The notes under the pieces were generated by a model. The model was not told the DNA's origin and made no database searches. It worked only from the letters and a program-made list of their open reading frames with translations. From Streptomyces sp. NBRC 110035 (GTDB taxonomy: Bacteria > Actinomycetota > Actinomycetes > Streptomycetales > Streptomycetaceae): 64,000 bases of DNA. Of this stretch, positions 8,820 through 17,018 are shown one piece after another (the first letter of the stretch is position 1; each line of letters opens with the position of its first letter). The stretch spans positions 62,001-126,000 of the forward strand of contig NZ_BBNN01000037.1 in the NCBI RefSeq assembly GCF_000829695.1. Direction: 5' to 3'. The translations under genes were made by a program, and so were the position numbers.

Positions 8820-9006
8820 CGGGACCGCCCCGGCGAGGCGGGGCCGCGGAGCCGGACCCGCCTCGCCGAAGGACGACCGGCCGGGCGGGAAGGAGCCACG
8901 GGACCGGTACCGCCGTCCCGGAACACGTCCGGGGCGCCCGGTGCGCTCCCCTCTGCGCGCCTGCCTGCGCGCGACGGCCGATGCGGGCCGGCCGGTGCGG
9001 GCCGTG

Positions 9007-10248
9007 TCAGGCAGGGTCCTTCACTGCACGGGCCCCCTCGGCCTCCTTCCCCGCTCCGGTCCGCGTCACTGCCCGTGCTCCCGCCACCAGCACCGCCGCC
9101 GTCACCGGATACGACACCGCGAACACGGCGAAGGCCGTGCTGTGCGGGCTCTGAGAGGCGATCAGGGCGTAGCCGGCGAAGACGGCGACGGTGGTCAGCT
9201 CGGTGCCCAGGCCCGCGAGCGAGGTCAGGGTCGCCCGCCCGGTGTCCCCGATGCGCCGCTGGAGCCGCGCGTCGGCCAGCACGGTCGCCGCCTGGAGACC
9301 GCCGAAGGCGAGGGCGACCAGGATCAGCCCGGCGTGCGTACCGGCGAGCGAGCCGACGGCGAGGGCGAGTCCGGCGCCGGCGAGCAGGGCCGCGAGTCCG
9401 GTCGTGCCGAGGCGTTCGCCCTTCCCGGCCAGCAGGCTTCCGGCGGTGGCACCGGCCCAGATCAGCAGCAGGAGGTACGGGACGGTACGGTCCGCGACGC
9501 CGGTGTCCCGCACCAGCAGCGGCGTGTACTCGTCGAGGGCGCCCCACACCGCGCCGACGGCCGGCACGAGCAGCAGGGCGCCGCGCACCGAGCGGTCGGC
9601 CCGGGCCTCGGCGAGCCCGGCGCGCAGGGTGGCGGTCCAGCCCTGCCGGGCGGCCGCCGGGTGCCGGTGCTCCGGGAACCGGAGGGCGGTGGCCGCGGTC
9701 AGCAGGCACGCCAGAATGCTGGCGGCGCCGACGGCGGTGTGGCCTCCCCGTCCGAGCACCGGGCCGGCGAGTCCCATGGCCGCCATCACGGCCACCAGGC
9801 CTGCCGCGCGGGCGCGGCCCATGATCCGGGCGTAGCGGCCGGCCGCGTCGAGCCGGTCGAGTTCGTCGTGGACCAGGGCCTCCAGTGCCCCCGAGGCGAG
9901 TGCTCCGCCGGCGCCCCACAGGACGAAGCCGGCCGCGAAGGCGCCGTACGAGGGCAGCAGCACCCAGAGGGTGAAGCCGGCGGCGGAGAGCAGCGGGCCG
10001 AGCCACAGGAGCAGCCGGCGGGAGACGGCGTCGGCCCAGACGCCGGAGGGGACCTCCAGCAGCACGCCGGTGACCGACCAGAGGGCGAACAGGGAGGAGA
10101 TCTGCCAGACGGTGAGGCCGGTGTCGCTGAACAGCAGCGCGTACACCGGGTAGAGCAGCACGAAGTCCTCGAGGAACGCGTAGCCGTACAGCGTGGTCGT
10201 CAGCCGTCGGACGCGGGGGTCGTGCGCACGCGTGGGCGTGGAAGTCAT
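9007..10248 (-). CDS. MFS transporter
   Basis: 413-aa major facilitator superfamily permease with about 12 membrane segments. The segment LFALWSVTGVLLEVPSGVWAD after the second helix is the motif-A-like loop common in drug-efflux-type MFS proteins. The ATG at 10248 is preferred over one at 10278 because GGGAAGG precedes it and the family N-terminus begins near RRLTTTLYGYAFLEDF. It lies between the Lrp/AsnC gene (129 bp upstream) and the davA/davB-like genes (365 bp downstream), all on the minus strand. It may move lysine, a lysine product or a toxic analogue; this is inference from position. Confidence 0.82.
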   Translation of the reverse strand: MTSTPTRAHDPRVRRLTTTLYGYAFLEDFVLLYPVYALLFSDTGLTVWQISSLFALWSVTGVLLEVPSGVWADAVSRRLLLWLGPLLSAAGFTLWVLLPSYGAFAAGFVLWGAGGALASGALEALVHDELDRLDAAGRYARIMGRARAAGLVAVMAAMGLAGPVLGRGGHTAVGAASILACLLTAATALRFPEHRHPAAARQGWTATLRAGLAEARADRSVRGALLLVPAVGAVWGALDEYTPLLVRDTGVADRTVPYLLLLIWAGATAGSLLAGKGERLGTTGLAALLAGAGLALAVGSLAGTHAGLILVALAFGGLQAATVLADARLQRRIGDTGRATLTSLAGLGTELTTVAVFAGYALIASQSPHSTAFAVFAVSYPVTAAVLVAGARAVTRTGAGKEAEGARAVKDPA

Positions 10249-10346
10249 GAGGCCTTCCCGTAAGGACGGTTCGGACACCGGACGTGGAGGACGTACGGCA
10301 TCCGGGGTGGCCCTCGGGAGGCGTTACCGGTGGATCAATGTCGCCA

Positions 10347-10356
10347 GGTCATGACC
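10347..10356. promoter_or_regulatory. Palindrome GGTCATGACC upstream of the MFS gene
   Basis: Perfect 10-bp palindrome midway between the Lrp/AsnC stop (10378) and the MFS start (10248), about 100 bp upstream of the latter. It could be an operator for the adjacent regulator; no second copy was found near the davA promoter, so the assignment is weak. Confidence 0.25.
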
Positions 10357-10377
10357 CGATGGTAGCCGGACCGGCGG

Positions 10378-10830
10378 TCAGGCGGGCGGTCCTGAGGAGA
10401 ATCGTCGCAGCAGCGGGGACAGCACCAGCACGGACTTGGTGCGCTCGACGAAGGGCTCCCCCGCGATCCGTTCCAGGACCCGTTCGAAGTGCCGCATGTC
10501 GGCGGCGAAGACCTGGGCGACCGCGTCCGCCTCCCCGGTGACGGTGGAGGCGGACACGACCTCCTGGTAACGCTCCAGGCCACGCTGGATGGTCTCCGGG
10601 GAGGTGTTGCCGCGGCAGTGGATCTCGACGAACCCCTCGGTCTCCCAGCCGAGGGCGGCGGGATCCACCCGTACGGTGAAGCCGGTGATGGCGCCGGTGG
10701 CGCGCAGCCGGTCCACGCGCCGCTTGACGGCGGGCGCGGACAGGCCGACGAGCTTGCCGATGTCCGCGTAGGAGCGTCGGGCGTCCTCGGCGAGGGCGTG
10801 CACGATGCGTTCGTCGAGATCGTTCAGCAC
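10378..10830 (-). CDS. Lrp/AsnC-family transcriptional regulator
   Basis: 150-aa Lrp/AsnC regulator. Residues 1-60 form the winged helix (NDLDERIVHALAEDARRSYADIG, then LSAPAVKRRVDRL as recognition helix). The rest is the RAM amino-acid-sensing domain, ending with EPFVERTKSVLVLSPLL. The GTG at 10830 places NDLDERI at the usual extreme N-terminus; the ribosome binding site is weak. Family members sense amino acids and form octamers or dimers that bind phased DNA sites. Its position before the MFS and davA/davB-like genes suggests it controls amino-acid (perhaps lysine) breakdown, but the ligand is not determinable from sequence. Confidence 0.88.
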   Translation of the reverse strand: MLNDLDERIVHALAEDARRSYADIGKLVGLSAPAVKRRVDRLRATGAITGFTVRVDPAALGWETEGFVEIHCRGNTSPETIQRGLERYQEVVSASTVTGEADAVAQVFAADMRHFERVLERIAGEPFVERTKSVLVLSPLLRRFSSGPPA

Positions 10831-10884
10831 GGTGTGCGGTTCACTTCGCTTCTGGAGGACTTCTGGGCGCTTCCGGGAGGGGAG

Positions 10885-10908
10885 GGCCGCCCGGGGAGCC
10901 GGGCGGCC
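10885..10908 (-). terminator. Terminator of guaB1
   Basis: Ten perfect base pairs, GGCCGCCCGG (10885-10894) with CCGGGCGGCC (10899-10908), closed by a GGAG tetraloop. It begins 18 bp after the guaB1 stop on the minus strand. Confidence 0.65.
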
Positions 10909-10925
10909 GACGACCGGGGCCCCGG

Positions 10926-12377
10926 TCAGGTCCAGCTGGCGTGCAGCGGCTTGCCCTCGGCGTATCCGGCGGCGCTCTGGATTCCGACGACGGCCTTCTC
11001 GGCGAACTCCTCCAGGGAACCCGCACCCGCGTAGGTGCAGGAGGAGCGGACGCCCGCGATGACCGAGTCGATCAGGTCCTCGACGCCGGGCTGGGCCAGG
11101 TCGAGGAACATGCGGGAGGTGGAGATGCCTTCCTCGAACAGTGCCTTGCGGGCCCGGTCGTACGCCGACTCCTCCGAGGTGCGGTTGCGTACGGCGCGCG
11201 CGGAGGCCATGCCGAAGGACTCCTTGTAGGGGCGGCCGTCCGCGTCGTGCTGGAGGTCGCCCGGGGACTCGAAGGTCCCGGCGAACCAGGAACCGATCAT
11301 CACGTTGGACGCGCCGGCCGCGAGCGCCATGGCCACGTCGCGCGGGTGGCGGATGCCGCCGTCGGCCCACACGTGCTTGCCGTGCTTCCTGGCCTCCGCG
11401 GCGCACTCCAGGACCGCGGAGAACTGCGGCCGGCCGACGCCGGTCATCATGCGGGTGGTGCACATGGCGCCGGGGCCGACGCCGACCTTGACGATGTCGG
11501 CGCCGGCCTCGATCAGGTCGCGGACGCCGGCGGCGGAGACCACGTTGCCCGCGGCGACCGGGACCTGCGGGTCGAGGTCGCGGACCAGCTTGAGAGCGCT
11601 GATCATCGACTCCTGGTGCCCGTGCGCCGTGTCGATGACGAGCGTGTCGACGCCCGCGTCCAGCAGTTGCTGGGCCTTGCCCGCGACGTCGCCGTTGATG
11701 CCGACGGCCGCGGCGATGCGCAGCCGCCCCCGGTCGTCGGTGGCCGGCGTGTAGAGGGTGGCGCGCAGGGCCCCCTTGCGGGTGAGGATGCCGGCGAGGC
11801 GGCCGTCCTTGTCCACGGCGGGGGCGTAGCGCCGGTTGGCGCCGTCGAGGGTGTTGAAGGCCTCGCGCGGGTCCATGTCGGCGTCGACGAGCAGCAGGTC
11901 GCGGGACATGACCTCGCTGAGCTGCGTGAAGCGGTCCACACCGGTCAGGTCGGCGTCGGTGACCACACCGACCGGCCGGTGCCCGTCGTCGACGACGACG
12001 CCCGCGTTGTGCGCGCGCTTGGGCAGCAGGGCGAGCGCGTCGGCGACGGTCTGGTGCGGGGCCAGCACGATCGGGGTGTCGAGGACCAGGTGGCGGCTCT
12101 TGACCCAGGCGACGACCTCGGTGACGACCTCGATCGGGATGTCCTGCGGTATGACCACGAGCCCGCCGCGGCGGGCCACCGTCTCGGCCATGCGGCGGCC
12201 GGCGATGGCCGTCATGTTGGCGACGACGAGCGGGATGGTGGTGCCCGTACCGTCCGGGGAGCCGAGGTCCACGTCCTGACGCGAGCCGACGGCGGAACGG
12301 TTCGGCACCATGAAGACGTCGTCGTACGTCAGGTCGTACGCGGGCTGGATGTCGTTGAGGAAACGCACGTGCTGCAC
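10926..12377 (-). CDS. guaB1: GuaB1-type CBS-containing GMP reductase/IMPDH-like protein
   Basis: 483-aa TIM-barrel nucleotide oxidoreductase with a CBS pair inserted at about residues 95-205. The catalytic cysteine is Cys306 in GVGPGAMCTTRMMTGVGRPQ. The residues after CTTR (MMTGVG) and the C-terminal segments KESFGMAS and RSSCTYAGAG match GMP reductases (KKTGVG, FYGMSS, RSTCTYVGA) better than IMP dehydrogenase. In mycobacteria GuaB1 has been reported as a CBS-regulated GMP reductase, NADPH + GMP to IMP + NH3, so that role is likely here; databases often call it IMPDH. Translation starts at a GTG. It is probably monocistronic with a terminator behind it and would return guanine nucleotides to the IMP pool. 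Confidence 0.85.
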   Translation of the reverse strand: MQHVRFLNDIQPAYDLTYDDVFMVPNRSAVGSRQDVDLGSPDGTGTTIPLVVANMTAIAGRRMAETVARRGGLVVIPQDIPIEVVTEVVAWVKSRHLVLDTPIVLAPHQTVADALALLPKRAHNAGVVVDDGHRPVGVVTDADLTGVDRFTQLSEVMSRDLLLVDADMDPREAFNTLDGANRRYAPAVDKDGRLAGILTRKGALRATLYTPATDDRGRLRIAAAVGINGDVAGKAQQLLDAGVDTLVIDTAHGHQESMISALKLVRDLDPQVPVAAGNVVSAAGVRDLIEAGADIVKVGVGPGAMCTTRMMTGVGRPQFSAVLECAAEARKHGKHVWADGGIRHPRDVAMALAAGASNVMIGSWFAGTFESPGDLQHDADGRPYKESFGMASARAVRNRTSEESAYDRARKALFEEGISTSRMFLDLAQPGVEDLIDSVIAGVRSSCTYAGAGSLEEFAEKAVVGIQSAAGYAEGKPLHASWT

Positions 12378-12901
12378 ATCCCAGTCGATCAGAGGTGGCC
12401 CCCGGACAGGTCAGCCCGGGGGAAGAGCACGTACTTCATTGTCCCATGAGGACCGGATCGCCCGTGCCGGTGCGATCGCCCGGACGGCTCGGCGCCCGGC
12501 TCGGAGGTTCCTCCGAACCGGGCGCCACGGCGGGGTCCGCCGCACCGTCCCGGCGCACACCTCCCGCCCGGTCTCTCCCCGGGGCGTGTTCCCGCCGGGG
12601 CAGCAGCTCCTTCGAAGCTGCCGAAAACGGAGCCGTCCTGGTCGTACGGGAAGGGGCCGCCCGTGCCGGGGGGATCCGGCGTGCGCCGCGATCCGGCGTG
12701 TGCCGCGCCTCCCTGGGAGGGCCGGGCTCCCGAACGGCGGCCGTACCGTCGGCCCGGGCGGGGCCGCGTCGTCCGCGCCGGCGGGCGGGCAGCCCGCGAG
12801 GAGCGGACCGCCGGCAGCACGGGCGGGCAGGCCGGAGGACGGGGGAGGAACCGCAGCACCGTACGGCGGTGCCGCCACGCCCGCCCTCGTCCCCCGCTCG
12901 G
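12378..12901. other. 524-bp gene-free region
   Basis: No convincing coding frame is present; the open frames here are shadows of neighbouring genes. The right end holds GCACCG-N5-CGGTGC (12856-12872), 30 bp after the stop of the SorC-type regulator, a weak terminator candidate. The left end must contain the guaB1 promoter, but no clear -35/-10 pair is visible. Short GGGCGGGCAG-like direct repeats lie near 12780-12840. Confidence 0.5.
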
Positions 12902-13924
12902 TCAGGAACCGTCCGGGTCCGACCGGTTGAGGGCGGACCTGGGCGCGGGTCCCGCCGCCATCAGGTAGTCGGCGGCGGAGGTGTCCGTCACCAGGCTGGT
13001 GACCAGGCCGGAGCGCAGCACCGCGTCGATCGCGGGGCCCTTGCGCTGCCCGCCGGCGATCGCGACGACCTCGGGGACCTTGCGGAGCTGGTGGGTCTTG
13101 ACCGTGATGCACCGCTCCCCGAGGTCCCGGCCGACCCGGCGCCCGTCGGCGTCGAAGAGGTGCGCGGACATCTCGGCGGCGACGCCCAGGGAGGCGTAGT
13201 GCTCCCGTTCCTCGTCCGAGAGCATGTCGTGCACCGTCGAGATGCCCGGCTCCCAGGAGCCGATGGAGACGCAGGCGACCGTCACCTTGTCGAAGTACTC
13301 GAAGGCCCGTGCGATACCGGTCTGGTGGCGCAGCGCCTCGGCGGTCGCCGCGTCCGGGAGCAGCATCGGCGCGTAGATGGGGTGGGCGTCTCCGCCCGAC
13401 ACCTGCGCGGCCCGCCGTACGGCCTCCACCGAACCGCGCTCGGCGGTCCCGGCGTCGTACACGCCCGTCAGCTGCACGACCGTGCAGGGCGCCAGCCTGT
13501 CCAGGGCCGCCGCCATGTGGATGGTGGACCGGCCCCAGGCCAGGCCCAGGACGTCTCCTTCGTCGACCAGTTCGCCGAGCAGGTCGGCGGCCACCTCTCC
13601 CAGGTTCTCGGGGTCGGGTGTCTCCGCGGCCTCGGCCGGGGACTCCACCACGACGGCGTGCCTGAGGCCGTAGCGGGCGCGCAGCGCGTCGGAGCGCTCC
13701 GCGTCCAGCTCGGCCGGCACGCGGATCTCGATGCGTACGAGATCCCGTTCGAGGGCGGTCTCCAGGACCCGGGCCACCTTGAAGCGGCTGACGCCGAACT
13801 CCTCGGCGATCTGGATCTTGGACTTGCCCTCTAGGTAGAAGCGGCGGGCCATGGCCGCCGCCTGCACCAGCTCAGCGGGTCCCATCCGCATGGCTGAACG
13901 GCCCGCCGCCGACATACCCGGCAC
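12902..13924 (-). CDS. SorC/DeoR-type sugar-binding transcriptional regulator
   Basis: 340-aa regulator with an N-terminal helix-turn-helix at about residues 18-60 (ARRFYLEGKSKIQIAEEF, then VSRFKVARVLE) and a C-terminal sugar-phosphate-binding domain of the SorC/DeoR type. That domain contains LGLAWGRST and IAGGQRKGPAIDAVLRSG segments. The GTG at 13924 is favoured by GAGGAG six bases upstream; an ATG at 13915 (three residues shorter) and a GTG at 13948 are possible. The 3' neighbour rpe is on the same strand, 103 bp upstream of this start, so a sensor of pentose or other sugar phosphates is plausible. The effector and targets are not visible from sequence. Confidence 0.85.
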   Translation of the reverse strand: MPGMSAAGRSAMRMGPAELVQAAAMARRFYLEGKSKIQIAEEFGVSRFKVARVLETALERDLVRIEIRVPAELDAERSDALRARYGLRHAVVVESPAEAAETPDPENLGEVAADLLGELVDEGDVLGLAWGRSTIHMAAALDRLAPCTVVQLTGVYDAGTAERGSVEAVRRAAQVSGGDAHPIYAPMLLPDAATAEALRHQTGIARAFEYFDKVTVACVSIGSWEPGISTVHDMLSDEEREHYASLGVAAEMSAHLFDADGRRVGRDLGERCITVKTHQLRKVPEVVAIAGGQRKGPAIDAVLRSGLVTSLVTDTSAADYLMAAGPAPRSALNRSDPDGS

Positions 13925-14027
13925 GGCGATCTCCTCACTGCTGTTCACATTCTGGATTCGCCGTTCATCCTTGCAGATCCGGCGCGGTCGATCAGCCCTG
14001 CTGGGGAGCCGTTCACGTTCTCGTGGT

Positions 14028-14714
14028 TCAGTGGTCGCACGCCCAGGATGCCTTGCCCGTGGCGGTCTCGGCCTGCGTGCGCAAGGCACGTACCGCCTCG
14101 GCCGGGTCCTGTGCCCCGTACACGGCGGATCCCGCGACGAAGACATCGGCCCCGGCGTCGGCGCACTGCTCGATGGTGGACGCCGAAACGCCGCCGTCGA
14201 CCTGGAGCCAGAGGTCCAGACCGTGTTTGCTGATCAACTCGCGGGTGCGGCGAATCTTCGGAAGCATGATGTCGAGGAAGGCCTGGCCTCCGAAACCCGG
14301 CTCGACCGTCATGACCAGCAGCATGTCGAGCTCGGGAAGCAGGTCCTCGTACGGTTCGATCGGCGTCGCGGGCCGCAGGGCCATGGAGGCCCTGGCCCCC
14401 TTGGCCCTGATCTCCCGGGCCAGCCGCACGGGCGCCGCAGCCGCCTCGACGTGGAAGGTGACGGAGCCGGCCCCCGCCTCGACGTACTGGGGCGCCCAGC
14501 GATCTGGGGCCTCGATCATCAGGTGGCAGTCCAGCGGAGTGTCCGTGGCGCGGGCGAGCGACTCCACGACCGGCACACCGAGCGTAAGGTTCGGGACGAA
14601 ATGGTTGTCCATGACGTCGACGTGGAGCCAGTCGGCTCCCGCGACCGCCTGCGCCTCGTCCGCGAGGCGGGCGAAGTCGGCGGAGAGAATACTGGGGTTG
14701 ATCTGCGCGGCCAT
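14028..14714 (-). CDS. rpe: Ribulose-phosphate 3-epimerase
   Basis: 228-aa TIM-barrel enzyme of the pentose phosphate pathway, interconverting D-ribulose 5-phosphate and D-xylulose 5-phosphate. Recognisable motifs are INPSILSADFARL at the N-terminus, HVDVMDNHFVPNLT (metal ligand His and catalytic Asp), CHLMIEAP, VEPGFGGQAF and VDGGVS (phosphate binding, second catalytic Asp). The length is normal for the family. The ATG at 14714 gives MAAQINPSILSADF, the expected N-terminus. It lies upstream of the SorC-type regulator on the same strand and is divergent from the disrupted MMPL gene with only 104 bp between starts. Confidence 0.95.
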   Translation of the reverse strand: MAAQINPSILSADFARLADEAQAVAGADWLHVDVMDNHFVPNLTLGVPVVESLARATDTPLDCHLMIEAPDRWAPQYVEAGAGSVTFHVEAAAAPVRLAREIRAKGARASMALRPATPIEPYEDLLPELDMLLVMTVEPGFGGQAFLDIMLPKIRRTRELISKHGLDLWLQVDGGVSASTIEQCADAGADVFVAGSAVYGAQDPAEAVRALRTQAETATGKASWACDH

Positions 14715-14818
14715 GCACCAAGCCTGCCATGCCCCGCGGCGGTCGGTGCCACCGGCCGGGGACGGGTGCGGGCGTACCGGTCCTCCGTGTCCCGGGCCGG
14801 CCGGCTCCGGAGGCGGCC

Positions 14819-17018
14819 GTGAGCGCGACCCGCGGCACACCCGCGGCACGTGGAGCGCCCCGGCCGCCTCCCGCGCGCGGCAAGCGCGGCATCGGGCATC
14901 TGGTCTGCGGGCGCCGCGCCAAGTGGCTGGTCCTGGCGCTGTGGCTGGTGGTGCTGTTCGTGGCGGCGCCCTTCGCGCAGAAGCTGACCGACGCCCAGGA
15001 CAACGACGCGGCGTCCTGGCTGCCGGGATCCGCGGAGTCCACCCGGGTCCTGGAGATCTCCGAGGACTTCAGACCCGAACAGATCCCCGCGATCGTGGTC
15101 TACGCGCGCGAGCGGTCTGACGGCCGCAGACCGGGAGCGGATCGCCGAGGACGCGGCGCAGCTGAGGCAGCTGTCCGACCACGGCATCCGGGGCGCCGAG
15201 ACCCGGGGCCCGGCCTACGACCGCGAGACCGGTCCGCGGGCGGCGCAGATCCTGGTACCGGTCACGATGGACGAGCAGGGCTGGCAGCGGATCGTGCCCG
15301 CCGTCGACTCGGTACGGGACGAGGTCGGCGGGAACGAGGACGGGCTCGCCGTGCACATCACGGGGCCGGGCGGCACCTCGGCGGACTTCGTCGAGGCGTT
15401 CGAGGGCATCGACTCGACGCTGCTGTTCGCCGCGATGGGCGTGGTCGTCGTGATGCTGCTGCTCACCTATCGCAGCCCCACGCTCCTGCTGGTCCCGCTG
15501 CTGTCGGTGATCTGTGCCCTGTTCACCGCGCAGGCCCTGATCCATCTGCTGGCCGAGCACACCGGTCTGACGGTGAACGGACAGAGCGCCGGCATTCTCA
15601 CCGTGCTGGTCTTCGGCGCGGGCACCGACTACGCGCTGCTGCTGGTCGCCCGCTACCGCGAGGAGCTGCGCCGGCACGAGGACCGGCACGAGGCGATGGT
15701 ACGGGCCCTGCACCGCGCGGGCCCCGCGGTGCTGGCCTCGGGCGCGACCGTCGTACTGAGCATGCTGGTGCTGCTGACCGCGGAGATGAATTCCACCAGC
15801 GGCCTCGGCCCGGTCGCCGCGATCGGTGTCGCGGTGGCCCTGCTGGCCATGCTGAGCCTGTTCCCGGCGCTGCTGGTCGTCTTCGGCAGGTGGATCTTCT
15901 GGCCGGTGGTCCCGCACCACGGCGCGCCCGACCCGACGGAGCGCGGTGTGTGGGCGCGCACGGGTCACCGGATCGCGCGCCGTCCTCGCATGGTCTGGGG
16001 CGTGACGGCGGCGGTGCTGGCGGTCTGCTCGCTCGGTCTGGTCCAGCTGCGCGCCGAGGGCATCGGCAACGCGGACGCGTTCACCGGGAAGCCCGACTCG
16101 ATCGTGGGGCAGGAGGTCTCCGCACGCCACTTCCCCGCGGGCAGTGGTGATCCGCTGGTCGTCGTCGGCGACCGGGCGCGGGCTGACGAGCTGCGCCGCG
16201 CGGTCGCCTCGTCGGAGGGTGTGGTGCCCGGGTCCTTGGGCGTGCCGCCGGGCAGCAGGGCCTACGTCGGGGACACCGTGCGGTTCGAGGCGACCATGAC
16301 CGCCCCGGCGGACAGCGAGGCGGCGAAGCAGACCGTGGAGCGGGTCCGGGACGCCGTGCACGCGGTGCCGGACGCGGACGGCCGGGTGGGCGGCGGAACG
16401 GCGGCGCTGCTGGACATGGACCGGGCGACCACGCACGACAATCTGCTGATCATCCCGCTGGTGCTGCTGGTCGTCCTGCTGATCCTGTGCGTCCTGCTCC
16501 GCGCCCTGACCGCCCCGCTGCTGCTCGTCGGGACGGTGATCCTGTCGTTCGCCGCGGCGCTCGGCCTCAGCGCCCTGGCCTTCCGGTACGTGTTCGACTA
16601 CGCGGGCGAGCCGACGGACTTCCCGCTGTTCGTCTTCGTCTTCCTGGTGGCCCTGGGCATCGACTACAACATCTTCCTGACCACCCGGATCCGTGAGGAG
16701 GCGCGCCTGCGCGGCACCCGGCGGGGCGTGGTCACCGGGCTCGCCACCACGGGCACCGTCATCACCTCGGCGGGCCTGGTGCTGGCGGGCACCTTCGCCG
16801 CGCTCGGCACGCTGCCCATGGTCGCGTTCGCCGAGATCGGCTTCGCGGTCGCCCTCGGCGTGCTGCTCGACACCTTCGTCGTGCGGTCGGTGCTGGTCAC
16901 GTCCCTGTTCCTGGACGTGGGCCCCGCCGTGTGGTGGCCGCACCGGCTGGCCCGCGAGGACGGTGCCGGCGCGGCGCGCGAGCCGGCGGAGGGGAGCGTC
17001 AGCCGGTCCGCCGGATGA
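14819..17018 (+). pseudogene. MMPL-family RND transporter, frameshifted
   Basis: The coding sequence begins at a GTG (14819) with GGAGG upstream. It reads in one frame to about 15110 (first transmembrane segment, then ISEDFRPEQIPAIVVYAR) and continues in the next frame from about 15117 (LTAADRERIAED onward) to the stop at 17018. Joining the parts gives about 730 residues with two MMPL blocks: ILTVLVFGAGTDYALLLVARYREEL in the first and LGIDYNIFLTTRIREEARLRG in the second. The break in GAGCGGTCTG is explained by loss of two bases (GAGAGCGGTCTG expected) or one extra base. If real, translation ends about 100 codons in; a sequencing error is also possible. The 3' end overlaps rsmB by 20 bp, tail to tail. 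MMPL proteins export lipids or small molecules. Confidence 0.8.

Noticed and set aside
12378..12901. A hidden small gene in the 524-bp gap between guaB1 and the SorC-type regulator
   Set aside because: Open frames are extensions of neighbouring shadows with Arg/Pro/Gly-rich products and no ribosome binding site.
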